Shown: piece after piece, positions 43,671 through 54,700 of the stretch
How positions within the stretch are numbered: the first letter of the stretch is position 1
How the letters are laid out: the number at the start of each line of letters is the position of its first letter
From: Graphiopsis chlorocephala
Taxonomy: Eukaryota; Ascomycota; Dothideomycetes; Cladosporiales; Cladosporiaceae
Direction: 5' to 3'
Assembly (NCBI GenBank): GCA_022828445.1
Contig: JAIZZJ010000016.1
Coordinates: 496,001 to 560,000, forward strand
DNA length: 64,000 bases
Translations under genes and position numbers: made by a program
The notes under the pieces: model-generated
What the model was told of the DNA's origin: nothing
The model's database searches: none
Seen by the model: the letters and a program-made list of their open reading frames with translations, nothing else

Positions 43671-45356
43671 ATGACCACGAACATTCCACCAAACGCTTTC
43701 GCGAACATGTCCGTACCGAATACAGAAGACAACGAAAAGAGCCGACTTCAGCGGTTGGGCCGCTCGCGTCCGCATGAATTCCAATCCGTCTGGGTCGAAG
43801 CTGCGTTCCTGTCCTGCATCGCCATGTCACTGTTGCTAGACGAGTATCTTGCGAGTGGTTTCGTGTCATTGGTACCGAGATTGGCAGTCGAGCTTGATCT
43901 ATCGCGTTCCTTCACTACCTGGGCAGTGAGCGTGGTGCCTCTGATCGTTTCGTCCTTTCTCTTAGCATTCGGACGCCTTGCAGACCTTCACGGATTCTAC
44001 GTCGTCTACCTGGGAGGCTTGACGTGGGTATTGCTATGGAGCTTCACAGCGGCTTTCGCGAAACACCGTGTTCTCCTGGTGTGTTGTAGGGCTATGCAAG
44101 GCTTCGGTTCAGCAGCCCATCTGTCGGCCGGCCTGGGTATGCTCGGTGCTATTTACCGTCCGGGACCTCGCAAAAATTTGGTCTTCTCTTTGTACGGGGC
44201 CATGGCTCCCCTGGGGTCTTTCCTCGGGCTCGCCACTGGGGGCCTGGTGTCTGAATACGCCCATTGGCGATGGTACTTCTGGATCGGGGCCATTCTGGCC
44301 GGTGTTTCCTGGGTCGGGATCTGGACCACGGCTCCGAGAAGACTCAAGGCGAGCAACAAAGACCTACAAATGGATTGGCTAGGCTGTCTGACCATCAGTA
44401 CGGGCGTGGTAATGTCTGTGTTCACGGTCACCGAACTTGCTCATGCACCGCAGGGATGGAAGACTCCATACGTTGTCGCAAGCGGAAGCGTCGCTCTTCT
44501 CGCCCTCGGCTCTGCCATTTACATCGAAGGCTGGGTGGCACGACATCCGTTATTGCCGGTATCGGTGCTGAAAGTCGACTGTGTCCGACCAGTGTTGATT
44601 GGATTATTGCTCAACTATGGCACAATCGGCATATATATGCTCTACGCAACTCTGTAGTACGTTCTTATCCTCTCTTGGGTCTCCGCACTTGCATTACTGA
44701 CCTAGTCCAGTATCCGCAACATCATTGGCGCGAGTGCATTACAGCTGATCGCTTGGTTCACACCGATGGCCGTCGGCGGCTGCTTCCTGGCCATTTTTGG
44801 TGGATTTTTGCTCCACCTCGTCCCAGGAAAAATCATGTTCCTGATATCTGGTACTTCTGGTATCGCTGCATCACTGATGTTCGCTCTCGCTCCTTCCCAT
44901 GCCGATTTCTGGAACTGTGTGTTCCCTGCGATGATCCTCGCCACTATCTCGATCGACTTGGTGTTCAACTGTGCCAACGTCTTCTTTTCTACCTCCCTTC
45001 CGAGGAGCCAGCAGGGCCTTGCTGGTGGGTTGAGCAACGCTCTGCTCCATCTCAGCGTGGCGGTCCAGCTCGGATTTGCCGAGGTCGTCACCGCTGGAAC
45101 TTCTCACCAAGGGAAAAAACGCAGCTACAAGAACGTTTTCTGGTTCGCAGTCGCTTGTGGTACTGCTGCGCTAATCATCTTCACGCTATTTGTCCGTGTC
45201 GGGAAAGCCACAAGCGAGCTGACAGCGGAAGAGAGGCTGGAGCTGGATGCGGATGACCATACGAGACTTCATGAAGCTGAAGGAACTCCTCACTCCCCCA
45301 ACGACACGAGAAGTACCATCTCTATGGACATTGTAGATTATAAAAGCTCACTCTGA
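43671..45356 (+). CDS. MFS transporter, DHA2-like, paralog A
   Basis: Two exons (43671-44656, 44711-45356; GTACGT/CAG intron of 54 nt) give 543 residues. I placed the donor so that YATLYIRN matches YATLYIVN in the paralog at 59435. Membrane segments are regular; motif A-like FGRLADLHGFYVVYLGG, CRAMQGFGSAAHLSAGLGMLG and PLGSFLGLATGGL are visible. The second half has WFTPMAVGGCFLAIFGG and LPRSQQGLAGGLSNALLHLSV. The C-terminal tail is charged and cytosolic. A plasma-membrane exporter or uptake carrier; the substrate is unknown, but the divergent position to the NRPS-like gene suggests metabolite export. Confidence 0.88.
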
Positions 45357-45757
45357 GACCTTTTCGCCAGGCGGACCGAATTTCCAGCCCGCATTTCCAC
45401 GGACTACCATCACCACAGTACGACGGAAAAACTTGGGGAGGGCGAATCAGATGTCATGAAGAGTGCATTTGTGGAGCATCCATGAATACGTCAAGTGCGG
45501 TGCGTGGAGAGAGATATATCATGGTCTGATTCCATCTTGTGAGATTGTAGCGTATGACATACTTCTAAAGTTAAATGCACTAGCGCGACGGCACGTTTAA
45601 GCGAATGTGCGCTCGGCTGCCAGTCACCAAATCGCGGCCGCCGACTCGTTTCGTTAAGCTTGGGTCAATGTATAGCCGCATCATCTGAGAAAACCAAAGC
45701 TACCGCTCCCGTTCACACAACATTTGCCGCACCATCCGAAAAATCGTCAATCGCTTC
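45357..45757. other. Intergenic, no gene seen
   Basis: This is the promoter gap before the PGAP4-like gene; no motif is supported. Confidence 0.4.
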
Positions 45758-46978
45758 ATGGTGGCTATGGTGCGAATGGAGTCGTCGACAAGATTGCATG
45801 TCGGGCTTACTATCCTGGCTTACATCTCAGTCATCTGTTACTTGATGAGTCTTTCCTACCGGGATCCAACCTCGATCTTCTTCCAGCCCGAAAAAGCATT
45901 TGTTCCTGGGTACTCTAGAACCAGACAGGTACAAGCCAGAACCTACGTTCAAAATGTATCACCGCCAGCACAGTCCGCTCGACCTACCAGGGACTATCGT
46001 CTCTGCGTCGGCATCGTTTCCGTTCAGAGGCCAGACCTGTACCTCGACATCGCCATCGGCTCGCTGCTTGAAGGACTCAGCGAACACGAACGCCACGACA
46101 TACACTTGATCGCGTTCATTGCAAATACCGATCCCCGCGACCATATCTCTTACCAAGACCGATGGCTTCATGATCTTGTCGACCGGGTTCTCACGTACGA
46201 TGACATACCCAACAAGCAGAAAGCGGAGATTGCCAAACTGGAGCGTGAAGATCTCGAACATCGTGTCAAGCCGTTGCTTGATTACATGCATCTCCTGCAG
46301 ACATGTGCCGCAACAGGTGCTGAATATGTTCTGATGCTGGAAGACGATGTCATTGCTGCTGCCAACTGGTTCCATCAGACCAACGCGACGCTGCAGTCTT
46401 TAGAACAGTATCCAGATTTTGACCGAACTCTCTACCTCCGTCTTTTCTATACCTCTCATCTGCTCGGGTGGAACAGCGAACACTGGTTCGGATATGCGAT
46501 ACGATCTGCTGTCGCGACGTTGGTGGCATTCGTTCTCTTGCGACTTCTGCACCGCTTCTACAGGTCCACGTCGAAGGTATTGACGCCAAATATGATCAGG
46601 GTCGTTGTTCTGGTCCATGTACCCGCTTTCATACTCCTTTACTTTGCTGCGGGACGGTTGACTGTAGCACCGCTCCGCAGGGGTTTACGCCTCATGGACG
46701 AGTTTGGTTGCTGCTCCCAAGCTCTGTTGTTTCCGAGCAGAGCGATACCGGACCTTGTCCGCTTCTATCAGGGTGAAGGCATAGGGTTCGTGGATGTGCT
46801 CACCGAAAGCTACGCGGACGATCTCGGTCTGCACAGATGGGCTCTGATCCCAAGCGTGTTCCAGCATATTGGGGGGAAAAGTTCGAAGGGAGACGATTAT
46901 GAGAATTCCAGATGGAACCGCAGCGTGGCAGCGAACATTTGGAATTTCGATTTTGAGCTGTTTGATGGAAGGCGCTAA
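45758..46978 (+). CDS. PGAP4/TMEM246-like glycosyltransferase, membrane-bound
   Basis: Single exon, 406 residues. TM1 is at about residues 15-32 (VGLTILAYISVICYLMSL). The luminal GT-A-like part follows: LCVGIVSVQRPDLYLDIAIG, then the metal-binding acidic motif YVLMLEDDVIAA. It is interrupted by two adjacent membrane segments (about 250-266 and 284-300), a layout typical of PGAP4. It ends with WALIPSVFQHIGGKSSKG, the conserved C-terminal block. PGAP4 adds GalNAc to GPI anchors in the Golgi; fungal relatives are mostly uncharacterised and may act on other glycans. The next gene downstream is another Golgi-type transferase on the same strand. Confidence 0.8.
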   Translation: MVAMVRMESSTRLHVGLTILAYISVICYLMSLSYRDPTSIFFQPEKAFVPGYSRTRQVQARTYVQNVSPPAQSARPTRDYRLCVGIVSVQRPDLYLDIAIGSLLEGLSEHERHDIHLIAFIANTDPRDHISYQDRWLHDLVDRVLTYDDIPNKQKAEIAKLEREDLEHRVKPLLDYMHLLQTCAATGAEYVLMLEDDVIAAANWFHQTNATLQSLEQYPDFDRTLYLRLFYTSHLLGWNSEHWFGYAIRSAVATLVAFVLLRLLHRFYRSTSKVLTPNMIRVVVLVHVPAFILLYFAAGRLTVAPLRRGLRLMDEFGCCSQALLFPSRAIPDLVRFYQGEGIGFVDVLTESYADDLGLHRWALIPSVFQHIGGKSSKGDDYENSRWNRSVAANIWNFDFELFDGRR

Positions 46979-47331
46979 TATTAGCGTTCCGCAAACACTT
47001 GTTTCGTCGTTGTTTTCGGCGGGCCCATGTAGACTTTTGTGTCATGCGTCCTGAAGACCATTTTCCAGGCGCGTCAGGATTGCGAATTAAGGATATTGTC
47101 TGTTCATCATCACACCGTCGTATATAGATGTGATTATGTTCCAGTGACGTCCATTCATCTCGCTAAACGGTGAGATGGAAGGCGGATGGTCTAGTGCCGG
47201 TTTAGCCGAGATGAGATCCGTCGTGGCTTGCACCAGACGGCAAATTTTGATCAGACCGAACTGCGACACACTGTAAGGAGACCTTTCCCTACGCAGTCCT
47301 GTTTATAAAACCCACTCATAAGTTTCTTGGT
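46979..47331. other. Intergenic gap between the two glycosyltransferase genes
   Basis: 353 bases with no feature seen; a tataaaa-like element (gtttataaaacc) lies about 30 bases before the next start. Confidence 0.45.
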
Positions 47332-48474
47332 ATGGTGGCAATGTGGACTCTGAGGTGCACCAGCCGACGCTTAGTGTCGTTGATCGTCTCCGCAGTCGTG
47401 CTCGGCGCACTTTTCAGCATGTATCATCTGCCGCGGAACCACTACCTGCTGGTGGACAGCTTTCGATCGCCAGTCACCGGCGGCGCGAGCGATCGTGGTC
47501 ATATAACCTCGAGCGATGCAAGCCGCATATGCTACATACACAGCTTCACTCCCTGGATCGCGACGGAAGGCACAAGGAAGATTTACGATTTGGCCTTGAT
47601 ATCTACTGAGCTGGACTGGTTCGAGATCCGACTACAAACACTGTGGCAATACGTCGACTACTTTGTCGTCGCCGAATCGCGGACGACATTCACTGGAAAG
47701 TCGAAACCTCTCCATCTGAGAGACAATTGGGACCGCTTTGCACGGTATCATGGAAAGATCATCTATCGAGAAGTGGAAGACGTTGTCCAAAGTGAACGAG
47801 TGTGGGATCATGAAGATTATCTCCGTGACTCTTTGTTCACGGCGGTCTTCGCTGACTTGGCTCACACCACAGCCCGAGCCAACGATGGAGACGTATTGGT
47901 CGTCAGTGATATGGACGAGATCCCTCGGCCCGAGACGATGGCTATCCTACGATGGTGCGATTTTCCGAAGCGGCTGACGCTCGCTTCCGACTTTTATTAC
48001 TATTCGTTTCAGTGGCGTCACGATGGACCACAGTGGCCTGGTCCTCACGCGACGACATACCATGGACTCGCCACTATCACGCCAAACGATCTCCGACAAG
48101 GTCTGCTTGGCGAACAATGGGCACCGCTCGCGTCCTTCAAGCGTTGGCGTGACAGAGCAACGCTCTGGAATGCCGGATGGCACTGTTCGAGCTGTTTTGC
48201 GACTCTGAACGAGATGCTTGTGAAGATGGACTCCTTCTCCCACAAACCTCTAAACACTCCGGAGAATCGCGATCGCTGCACACTGATCCATCGAGTGAGG
48301 AACGGTCTTGACTTATTTGGCCGCGTAGACCAGACATATTCCAGGGTCACCAACAACACCGACCTACCGCAGTACATTCTTCAGCAGTACCAGCGTGATG
48401 GGGAACGGTTTCGATATCTCCTCGACCGCGATGGCGGAGATGCAGGCTTCCATGACGCTCATGACGTCGAATAA
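47332..48474 (+). CDS. GT17 family N-acetylglucosaminyltransferase-like protein
   Basis: Single exon, 380 residues. A type-II membrane anchor (LVSLIVSAVVLGALFSMY) is followed by the GT17 core: YDLALISTELDWFEIRLQTL, VDYFVVAESRTTFTGKSKPL, VLVVSDMDEIPRPETM (acidic motif) and NAGWHCSSCFATLNEMLVKM. GT17 includes the bisecting GlcNAc transferase of animals; fungal members have few defined substrates. It probably acts in the Golgi. It follows the PGAP4-like gene after 353 bases. No defect is seen. Confidence 0.88.
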   Translation: MVAMWTLRCTSRRLVSLIVSAVVLGALFSMYHLPRNHYLLVDSFRSPVTGGASDRGHITSSDASRICYIHSFTPWIATEGTRKIYDLALISTELDWFEIRLQTLWQYVDYFVVAESRTTFTGKSKPLHLRDNWDRFARYHGKIIYREVEDVVQSERVWDHEDYLRDSLFTAVFADLAHTTARANDGDVLVVSDMDEIPRPETMAILRWCDFPKRLTLASDFYYYSFQWRHDGPQWPGPHATTYHGLATITPNDLRQGLLGEQWAPLASFKRWRDRATLWNAGWHCSSCFATLNEMLVKMDSFSHKPLNTPENRDRCTLIHRVRNGLDLFGRVDQTYSRVTNNTDLPQYILQQYQRDGERFRYLLDRDGGDAGFHDAHDVE

Positions 48475-48689
48475 GGCACACTTGGATGAGTAAAAATGCT
48501 TCGGTGCAAGCGATTTGCCGTATGACACAAAGGCCGAACCAATCGAATGAAAGTTAGCATGAGAACTGTCCTAAAAGCCAGGTACTGTATAGGTGGATTA
48601 TCGATGATATAGCTCGTTGGCCTGTTTTGGAGTGCGTCTGGAGATCGCGACTCCGGGGTTCCACTGCCCGTTCTTAAATCACTATACGG
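48475..48689. other. Intergenic
   Basis: No gene; a TACTGTA motif lies at 48585. Confidence 0.4.
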
Positions 48690-48845
48690 TATAACAATCC
48701 TGCTTGTTATCGAATTCTACATTCATGCCTGCTTGTTATCGGAGCTCATCTGTAATCATGCTTGTCATCACGGCTCATCTCTAGTCTTCTCCGTTGTCAC
48801 AGTCTATTTGAGTTATACTGTACTTGTGATCAAAGCCTAGATCTA
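48690..48845 (-). repeat. 30-bp unit array, reverse orientation
   Basis: tcctgcttgttatcg, tgcctgcttgttatcg, catgcttgtcatcac and tctagtcttctccgttgtcac repeat at about 30 bases, reverse complement of the units at 3165-4080. Single copies of the family thus occur far from the left-hand repeat zone. Confidence 0.7.
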
Positions 48846-49197
48846 CATCAGTCGAAACGAAACTGCCGAGCGCGGAAGGGGAACACTGAATCTGATTGAA
48901 CGTAATGAGAGGCAGAGTGCTGCACGTAGCTGCGCTACATTCGTGACCGACAACTTTCTTCTCCTTCGTGCGACCAGACGTCGGCCGTTGAGCCAAGCGT
49001 CTTCGGCTAGAGTGACCAAGCTTTTGCGTATGACCATGATAGCCGTACAGTTCATCACTATGGCGTCGCCGCGTGTCAACCACCAAGCGTTTTGCCCGCT
49101 TTTCCCGAAACATGTCTACCTCGAACTGCAACCTGTGAGCTGCGCATTGTGTCACCCTGATCCGTCACATTGACTCCTGGAAAAAGAACTCTTGACA

Positions 49198-50238
49198 ATG
49201 CTTCTAGAGACTTCAGTCAACCCTGCCGTCAACGTCGAGACATCGCATAAAATTTCGCCCAAGGCTGTGTTTTCGCTGATCTTTCACCCCTTTGGCAAGT
49301 TCATCCTCGGACCTTACTATCGCAGTCAACTGTTCCCTGAGAGCCATCGTAACGTTACCCAGGGTACCATCGGACTCAAGAAAACCCTCATACCGTCGGA
49401 AGAAGATCCGAGACTACATATCATCGAGTACTGGACAAAACAAAATGTTGCTATGCACGGGAAACTTTTCGTCTTCATACACGGACGAAACTGTTCCGCA
49501 AGCTCGGCAGGAAGAACGAGCCGCCATAGCTCAACAGACGTCGTCAACAACCTTTTACATTACGGCACTGTTCTTGGGGTGAACTTGCCGGGCTATGAGG
49601 AAAGTCCACTCACGGATGGCAGCCTCAAGAATGCGGAACGAGACACTATGGAGGTGACTGGACATCTTGAGAGTTTCGTCCGACGTGCTGCGGCAACGCG
49701 CGGTATCATGGAAGCGAATGTCGTCGTAGTGGGCTATTCAATCGGAACCTACATGAGCCTTTGTCTCGCGTCCAGACTCCAAACCGCCTCCGTTGTGCTC
49801 ATAGCCCCTCCACGAGACCTGAAAAGCATCAACTTCTCACTCAGGGGCATCTCGCTGAAGCCTTTGATACCGTTCGCTGCCCGGCACGCCTACCCTCGCG
49901 ATCTAGAATTGACATTCTCTCCGGAATACAAGACCACCGGGTTCAATAGTGTTCGATTCTTGGACAGATACGGCGGCCGAATTACCGGGAACATGGCTAT
50001 CTTTGCAGCGGAGAACGACGAGATTGTGCCGAGGGATGCCGGGCAATCACTGAAGCGAGCGTTTGACGACTCGAGCCGACGAAAACACCTAGCGCGTCTG
50101 TACAACATGCCAGCGTGTCGCCACAATTCAAGTCCAAGTCAAGAAGCATGGGAAACATTATTGCGAGAATGGGATCCCCGGCTCTTGGAGAAAGACTCGT
50201 TCGGTCAGCACATGCCCTTGACAACGGCAGACGTGTAA
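49198..50238 (+). CDS. Alpha/beta hydrolase
   Basis: Single exon, 346 residues from the first ATG (49198). FVFIHGRNCS carries the HG oxyanion motif, VVVGYSIGTYMSL the G-x-S-x-G nucleophile elbow, MAIFAAENDEIVP the acid and MPACRHNSSP the likely catalytic His, so the triad looks complete. A hydrophobic segment near residues 22-40 (VFSLIFHPFGKFILGPYY) could associate with membranes. The substrate is unknown: an esterase, thioesterase or lipase-like role is possible. It follows the MFS and glycosyltransferase genes on the same strand. Confidence 0.85.
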   Translation: MLLETSVNPAVNVETSHKISPKAVFSLIFHPFGKFILGPYYRSQLFPESHRNVTQGTIGLKKTLIPSEEDPRLHIIEYWTKQNVAMHGKLFVFIHGRNCSASSAGRTSRHSSTDVVNNLLHYGTVLGVNLPGYEESPLTDGSLKNAERDTMEVTGHLESFVRRAAATRGIMEANVVVVGYSIGTYMSLCLASRLQTASVVLIAPPRDLKSINFSLRGISLKPLIPFAARHAYPRDLELTFSPEYKTTGFNSVRFLDRYGGRITGNMAIFAAENDEIVPRDAGQSLKRAFDDSSRRKHLARLYNMPACRHNSSPSQEAWETLLREWDPRLLEKDSFGQHMPLTTADV

Positions 50239-50699
50239 CACCGCCATCGTCATTGGGAAAGCAACGCTGATATTCGGAGTGATATATGATCGCCGGCGTA
50301 CGGTGGTGGGCTTCAAGCCATTGCCAGGTAACCTTAGAAATTCGAGTCTGATGTTGACAACTTATTGTCCATATATTGTCATGATGTGCAGATCAATCAC
50401 TCCTCTTGTGGCTCTCGTATGGTGTTGCCGCAAGCCATGACTATCGAGACTTTTGAGCATGAGCCACCTTAGACGTTGTTTTCCGTCCAGGGCCCATTCG
50501 GTGCCGCCCCCGATCACAAATCACGAGCAATGTGGATTATGTTTACAAATGGGTCACGGGTAGCTTGTCACCGCACGCCACGTACGATTTCGCTTTTATC
50601 ATGCGCTGCGTTTAATCTGTTTTGTCATGGAGGGCCATTTGAAAGTTGTCCGCTGTGAAAGAGCTGTCGCATCTCGAGTGACTGACTGTAATTGTCGTG
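50239..50699. other. Intergenic, no gene seen
   Basis: No supported feature; 3' flank of the hydrolase gene. Confidence 0.4.
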
Positions 50700-50899
50700 A
50701 ACAGTCTTTCCCATAAGTCGAGCTACCGCAGAAGCCAATCATCTGAGTCCGCGGGTCCTCTCGTACTGCGCGGAATTACCATATAGACGGTGGTCGTCGG
50801 TAGATTTGTGTACTGTAGCACTTGTAACTACAAGTGAGCTTATCCTCGCCATAAGCTATTCCGATCCCATCTCCAACCACAAGCTGTGTGCATTTAATA
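50700..50899. repeat. Left half of dispersed repeat split by element 2
   Basis: On the minus strand, about 50790-50715 reads GCAGTACGAGAGGACC and CTCAGATGATTGG, an LSU-rRNA sarcin-ricin-loop-like piece also present at 62-165. The following bases (gtgagcttatcc, tctccaaccacaagctgtgtg) align with 210-275 of the uninterrupted copy. The match stops at TA 50898-50899 and resumes at 57672. Confidence 0.6.
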
Positions 50900-51328
50900 C
50901 AGTAACCTCTATCCGGGCGTTCCGAAAACATTGTTGTTCCGAAAGCCATTTGGCACGAGATCAACCATAACTTTCCGCACTGCGCTCTATAATACACACG
51001 GTCTTCCCAGCATCCTCTGCAGCACTACCGCTCTCTAGCATATGTTCTGCAGCCTTATCGTCTGCACAGAAGGGCGATCTTGGCGGGCGAGAAGGGCACG
51101 AAATAACGATGAATTCTGTGCACTTTCTGGCAAAAGTGGTTATGACATCTCACACACAGCTGCGGACACAATAAAACACAGCCAATGACATCCTCTATTT
51201 TTCAGCCTACAAGACTGCCTATTTTTTTTCACGGTGCATGCAATATAGATTGGGGTTGCAGGGGTGCAAAGAGGGCTGAATTAGATCTGCAGCGCGGGAG
51301 CATGGGGATGATATCATCCCAAGCTAAG
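50900..51328 (+). repeat. Left long TIR of element 2
   Basis: It matches the reverse complement of 57240-57671 through blocks such as gttccgaaaacattgttgtt, cttcccagcatcctctgcag, ctctctagcatatgttctgc, aagggcgatcttggcgggcg and gggatgatatcatc. Identity is near 90 percent by eye. Confidence 0.88.
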
Positions 51329-51715
51329 AAATCGTCGGCACTATAGACAGGGCGCTAAGTCGTCTACACGGCCGGGTGGAGAGCGGCGCATTGGCGCTGC
51401 GGGCCGCGAGCTCCGTATACGCGTCTGCAACCATGGCTGGCCCCGAGCTGAGGATGAATCGGACACTATAGCAATAAGCAGCATCAACCTGCAGGCGTAG
51501 AAGGCTAGAACTATGTACGCAAGGCTGAAGTCAGCTGCAAGCCTAAACAAGTATCAGTGTTATCTGCTTCCGCTACTTGATAGTCTTGTCCCAGCAGACA
51601 TGTTCCGCGCAGCTTCACTGTATTGTTTATACCAGCCTGTTTCTCTGTCTGCGTATTGCAACTGGAGACAACCTCACTGCCATCAAATCCAATCGGCAAA
51701 CCCATCATCCCTAGT

Positions 51716-54700
51716 ATGGAAGCCACGTCGGCCGCGCCCTCGGCGTTGCCTAATCGCACCAGCCATAGTATCTCCGATGTCGATGTTAGGGATAACGCCA
51801 GAGTCCACATGGGCGACAACTACAACGGCTGCATCATAAGTCTGTGAACACCCTTGCGAACCACTTTCTGTATCCTGACATAGCTCGCGTCTTTCCAGAT
51901 CCTAAGACTGCCAACATACGTGACTTCACTGGTCACTACAAAAGCACGTCGCTCCGACAAGTCGCGAGCTATGTAGAACGTCCGGCACTCCAGAAAGAGC
52001 TAAGGGAAAGGTTTCATGACACGGTAGAAGAGCGGGGACGTACATCCAGGCTTCTGGTGATATGCGGTCTCGGGGGATCTGGCAAGTCGCAGCTGGCGCT
52101 CAATTACATTGAGACCTATCGCACAGACTATTCCGCTGTCTTCTGGATTGACGCTGGCACAAGAGAAGCCTTGGAGCAAGATTATGCCCAGATCCGCCAA
52201 CTCCTGCGCGGCCCAGATGCGAGCAGCGGAAGAGGCACTGAGAGCGTCGACGCATGTATACTAGAGGTGAAGCAGTGGTGCCACCGCTCCTCAAGCAGAT
52301 TGTTGTTCGTACTTGACAGTGCGGATGACGTGGATACCCCAGCCGATCCAGGCTTCATCGACCTGAGAAAGGTCATCCCGGACGCAGCTTGCGTGGACGT
52401 CATTGTCACCACCCGCTGCCAGTCGGTGAAGGATATGACATCACTTGAGGCTATCCAAGTAGCCGAGTTGGCCCTCGCCGAGGCCAGGCAACTGTTCGTG
52501 CGACGTGCTAATCTATCCAAAATCACAAAGGAAGTCGATGCCGAGATCCAAGAGGTCGTGGAGGAACTTGGACGCCTTGCACTAGCAGTGACCTTGGCCG
52601 GCGCCTACGTAGCTGCAACACCACGCTTGAAACCTCATCCTGGCAAGTACCTTGTGGAGTACCGTAAGCGGCAGAAGGCGCTACTTGATCGGATGCCCAA
52701 GCCTCACGTCGATCAGTATGGCGAAAGCGTCTTGACAACGTGGGAGACTTCACATGCGGCCATAGCCAGACGATGTCCCGAAGCAGTCAACTTGCTGACC
52801 TTCCTTGCTTTCTTAAGCCCTAGCGATCTTTTCTTGGAGCTGTTCGACGACAGCGACGTTGGAGACGAAGATGCGGAGATATTTTCTGTTATCTCTCCAG
52901 ATCGTCCGATAGAAGATGTACTGGACGCTGCATTCGAAGAACTTGTATCGTTCTCGTTCTTGGTCTGGAGAGACGATCAAATGGGTTACTCGATGCACAA
53001 GCTCGTACACGAGTGGGGCTACGAGCGGCTCGACAAAGAAGCCAAAAGACAAACTGAATATTGTGTTTCAGTATGGCAGCTAATGCGAAGGCTGACATCA
53101 AGGCTTTATGAGAACCCGATTACAAGAACTCGCATCGGGCCGCATATCATGGCGTGTTACCAGAGATTGCAAAGGCAGTGTGATCTAGGAAGACTGTCAA
53201 GGCAAGGCATAATGGACACACTAAACAGCTTAGGTGATTTTCTCCGCTGGAATGGACAGTGGATTTTTGAATATGAGCTGAGGATGTTCGCTTATAACCA
53301 CAATTCAGAGCTTGGTCCGACGCATCCAGACACGCTGGCCAGCGTGAACAACCTCGGGTCGGTGCTACAGAGGCAAGGGAAGTACGAAGAAGCAGAGAAG
53401 CTGTTCAGGCAGGCTCTCGAGGGATATGAGAAGGCACTTGGTCCGACGCATCCAGACACGCTGACCAGCGTGAGCAACCTCGGATCGGTGCTGCAAGACC
53501 AAGGGAAGTACGAAGAGGCAGAGAAGCTGTTCAGGCAGGCTCTCGAGGGAAGAGAGAAGGCACTTGGTCCGACGCATCCAGACACGCTGACCAGCGTGAA
53601 CAACCTCGGGTCGGTGCTACAAGACCAAGGGAAGTACGAAGAGGCAGAGAAGCTGTTCAGGCAGGGCTTGGAGAGAAGTCAGAAGGTACTTGGTCCGACG
53701 CATCCAGACACGCTGGCCAGCGTGAGCCACCTCGGATCGGTGCTACAAGACCAAGGGAAGTACGAAGAGGCAGAAAAGCTGTTCAGGCAGGACTTGGAGG
53801 GAAGTCAGAAGGCACTTGGTCCGACGCATCCAAACACGCTGGCCAGCGTGAACAACCTCGGGTCGGTGCTACAGAGGCAAGGGAAGTACGAAGAAGCAGA
53901 GGAGCTGTTCAGGCAGGCTCTCGAGGGATATGAGAAGGCGCTTGGTCCGACGCATCCACACACGCTGACCAGCGTGAGCAACCTCGGATCGGTGCTACAA
54001 GACCAAGGGAAGTACGAAGAGGCAGAAAAGCTGTTCAGGCAGGACTTTGAGGGAAGTCAGAAGGCACTTGGTCCGACGCATCCAGACACGCTGGCCAGCG
54101 TGAACAACCTCGGGTCGGTGCTACAGAGGCAAGGGAAGTACGAAGAAGCAGAGGAGCTGTTCAGGCAGGCTCTCGAGGGAAGAGAGAAGGCGCTTGGTCC
54201 GACGCATCCACACACGCTGACCAGCGTGAGCCACCTCGGGTTGGTGCTACGAGACCAAGGGGAGTACGTAGAGGCAGAAAAGCTGTTCAGGCAGGACTTT
54301 GAGGGAAGTCAGAAGGCACTTGGTCCGACGCATCCAGACACGCTGGCCAGCGTGAACAACCTCGGGTCGGTGCTACAGAGGCAAGGGAAGTACGAAGAAG
54401 CAGAGGAGCTGTTCAGGCAGGCTCTCGAGGGAAGAGAGAAGGCGCTTGGTCCGACGCATCCAGACACGCTGACCAGCGTGAACAACCTCGGGTCGGTGCT
54501 ACAGAGGCATGGGAAGTACGAAGAGGCAGAGAAGCTGTTCAGGCAGGCTGTTGGGGGAAGAGAGAAGGCACTTGGTCCGACGCATCCAGACACGCTGACC
54601 AGCGTGAGCAACCTCGGATCGGTGCTGCAAGACCAAGGGAAGTACGAAGAGGCAGAGAAGCTGTTCAGGCAGGCTCTCGAGGGAAGAGAGAAGGCACTTG

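Noticed and set aside
44264..45256. Plus-strand 330-codon frame overlapping the MFS gene
   Set aside because: Out-of-frame shadow; the MFS frame has clear transporter motifs and a conserved splice site.
51341..51550. Small frame beside the NB-ARC gene as a missing effector
   Set aside because: No HeLo, lipase or other effector feature and no amyloid motif.
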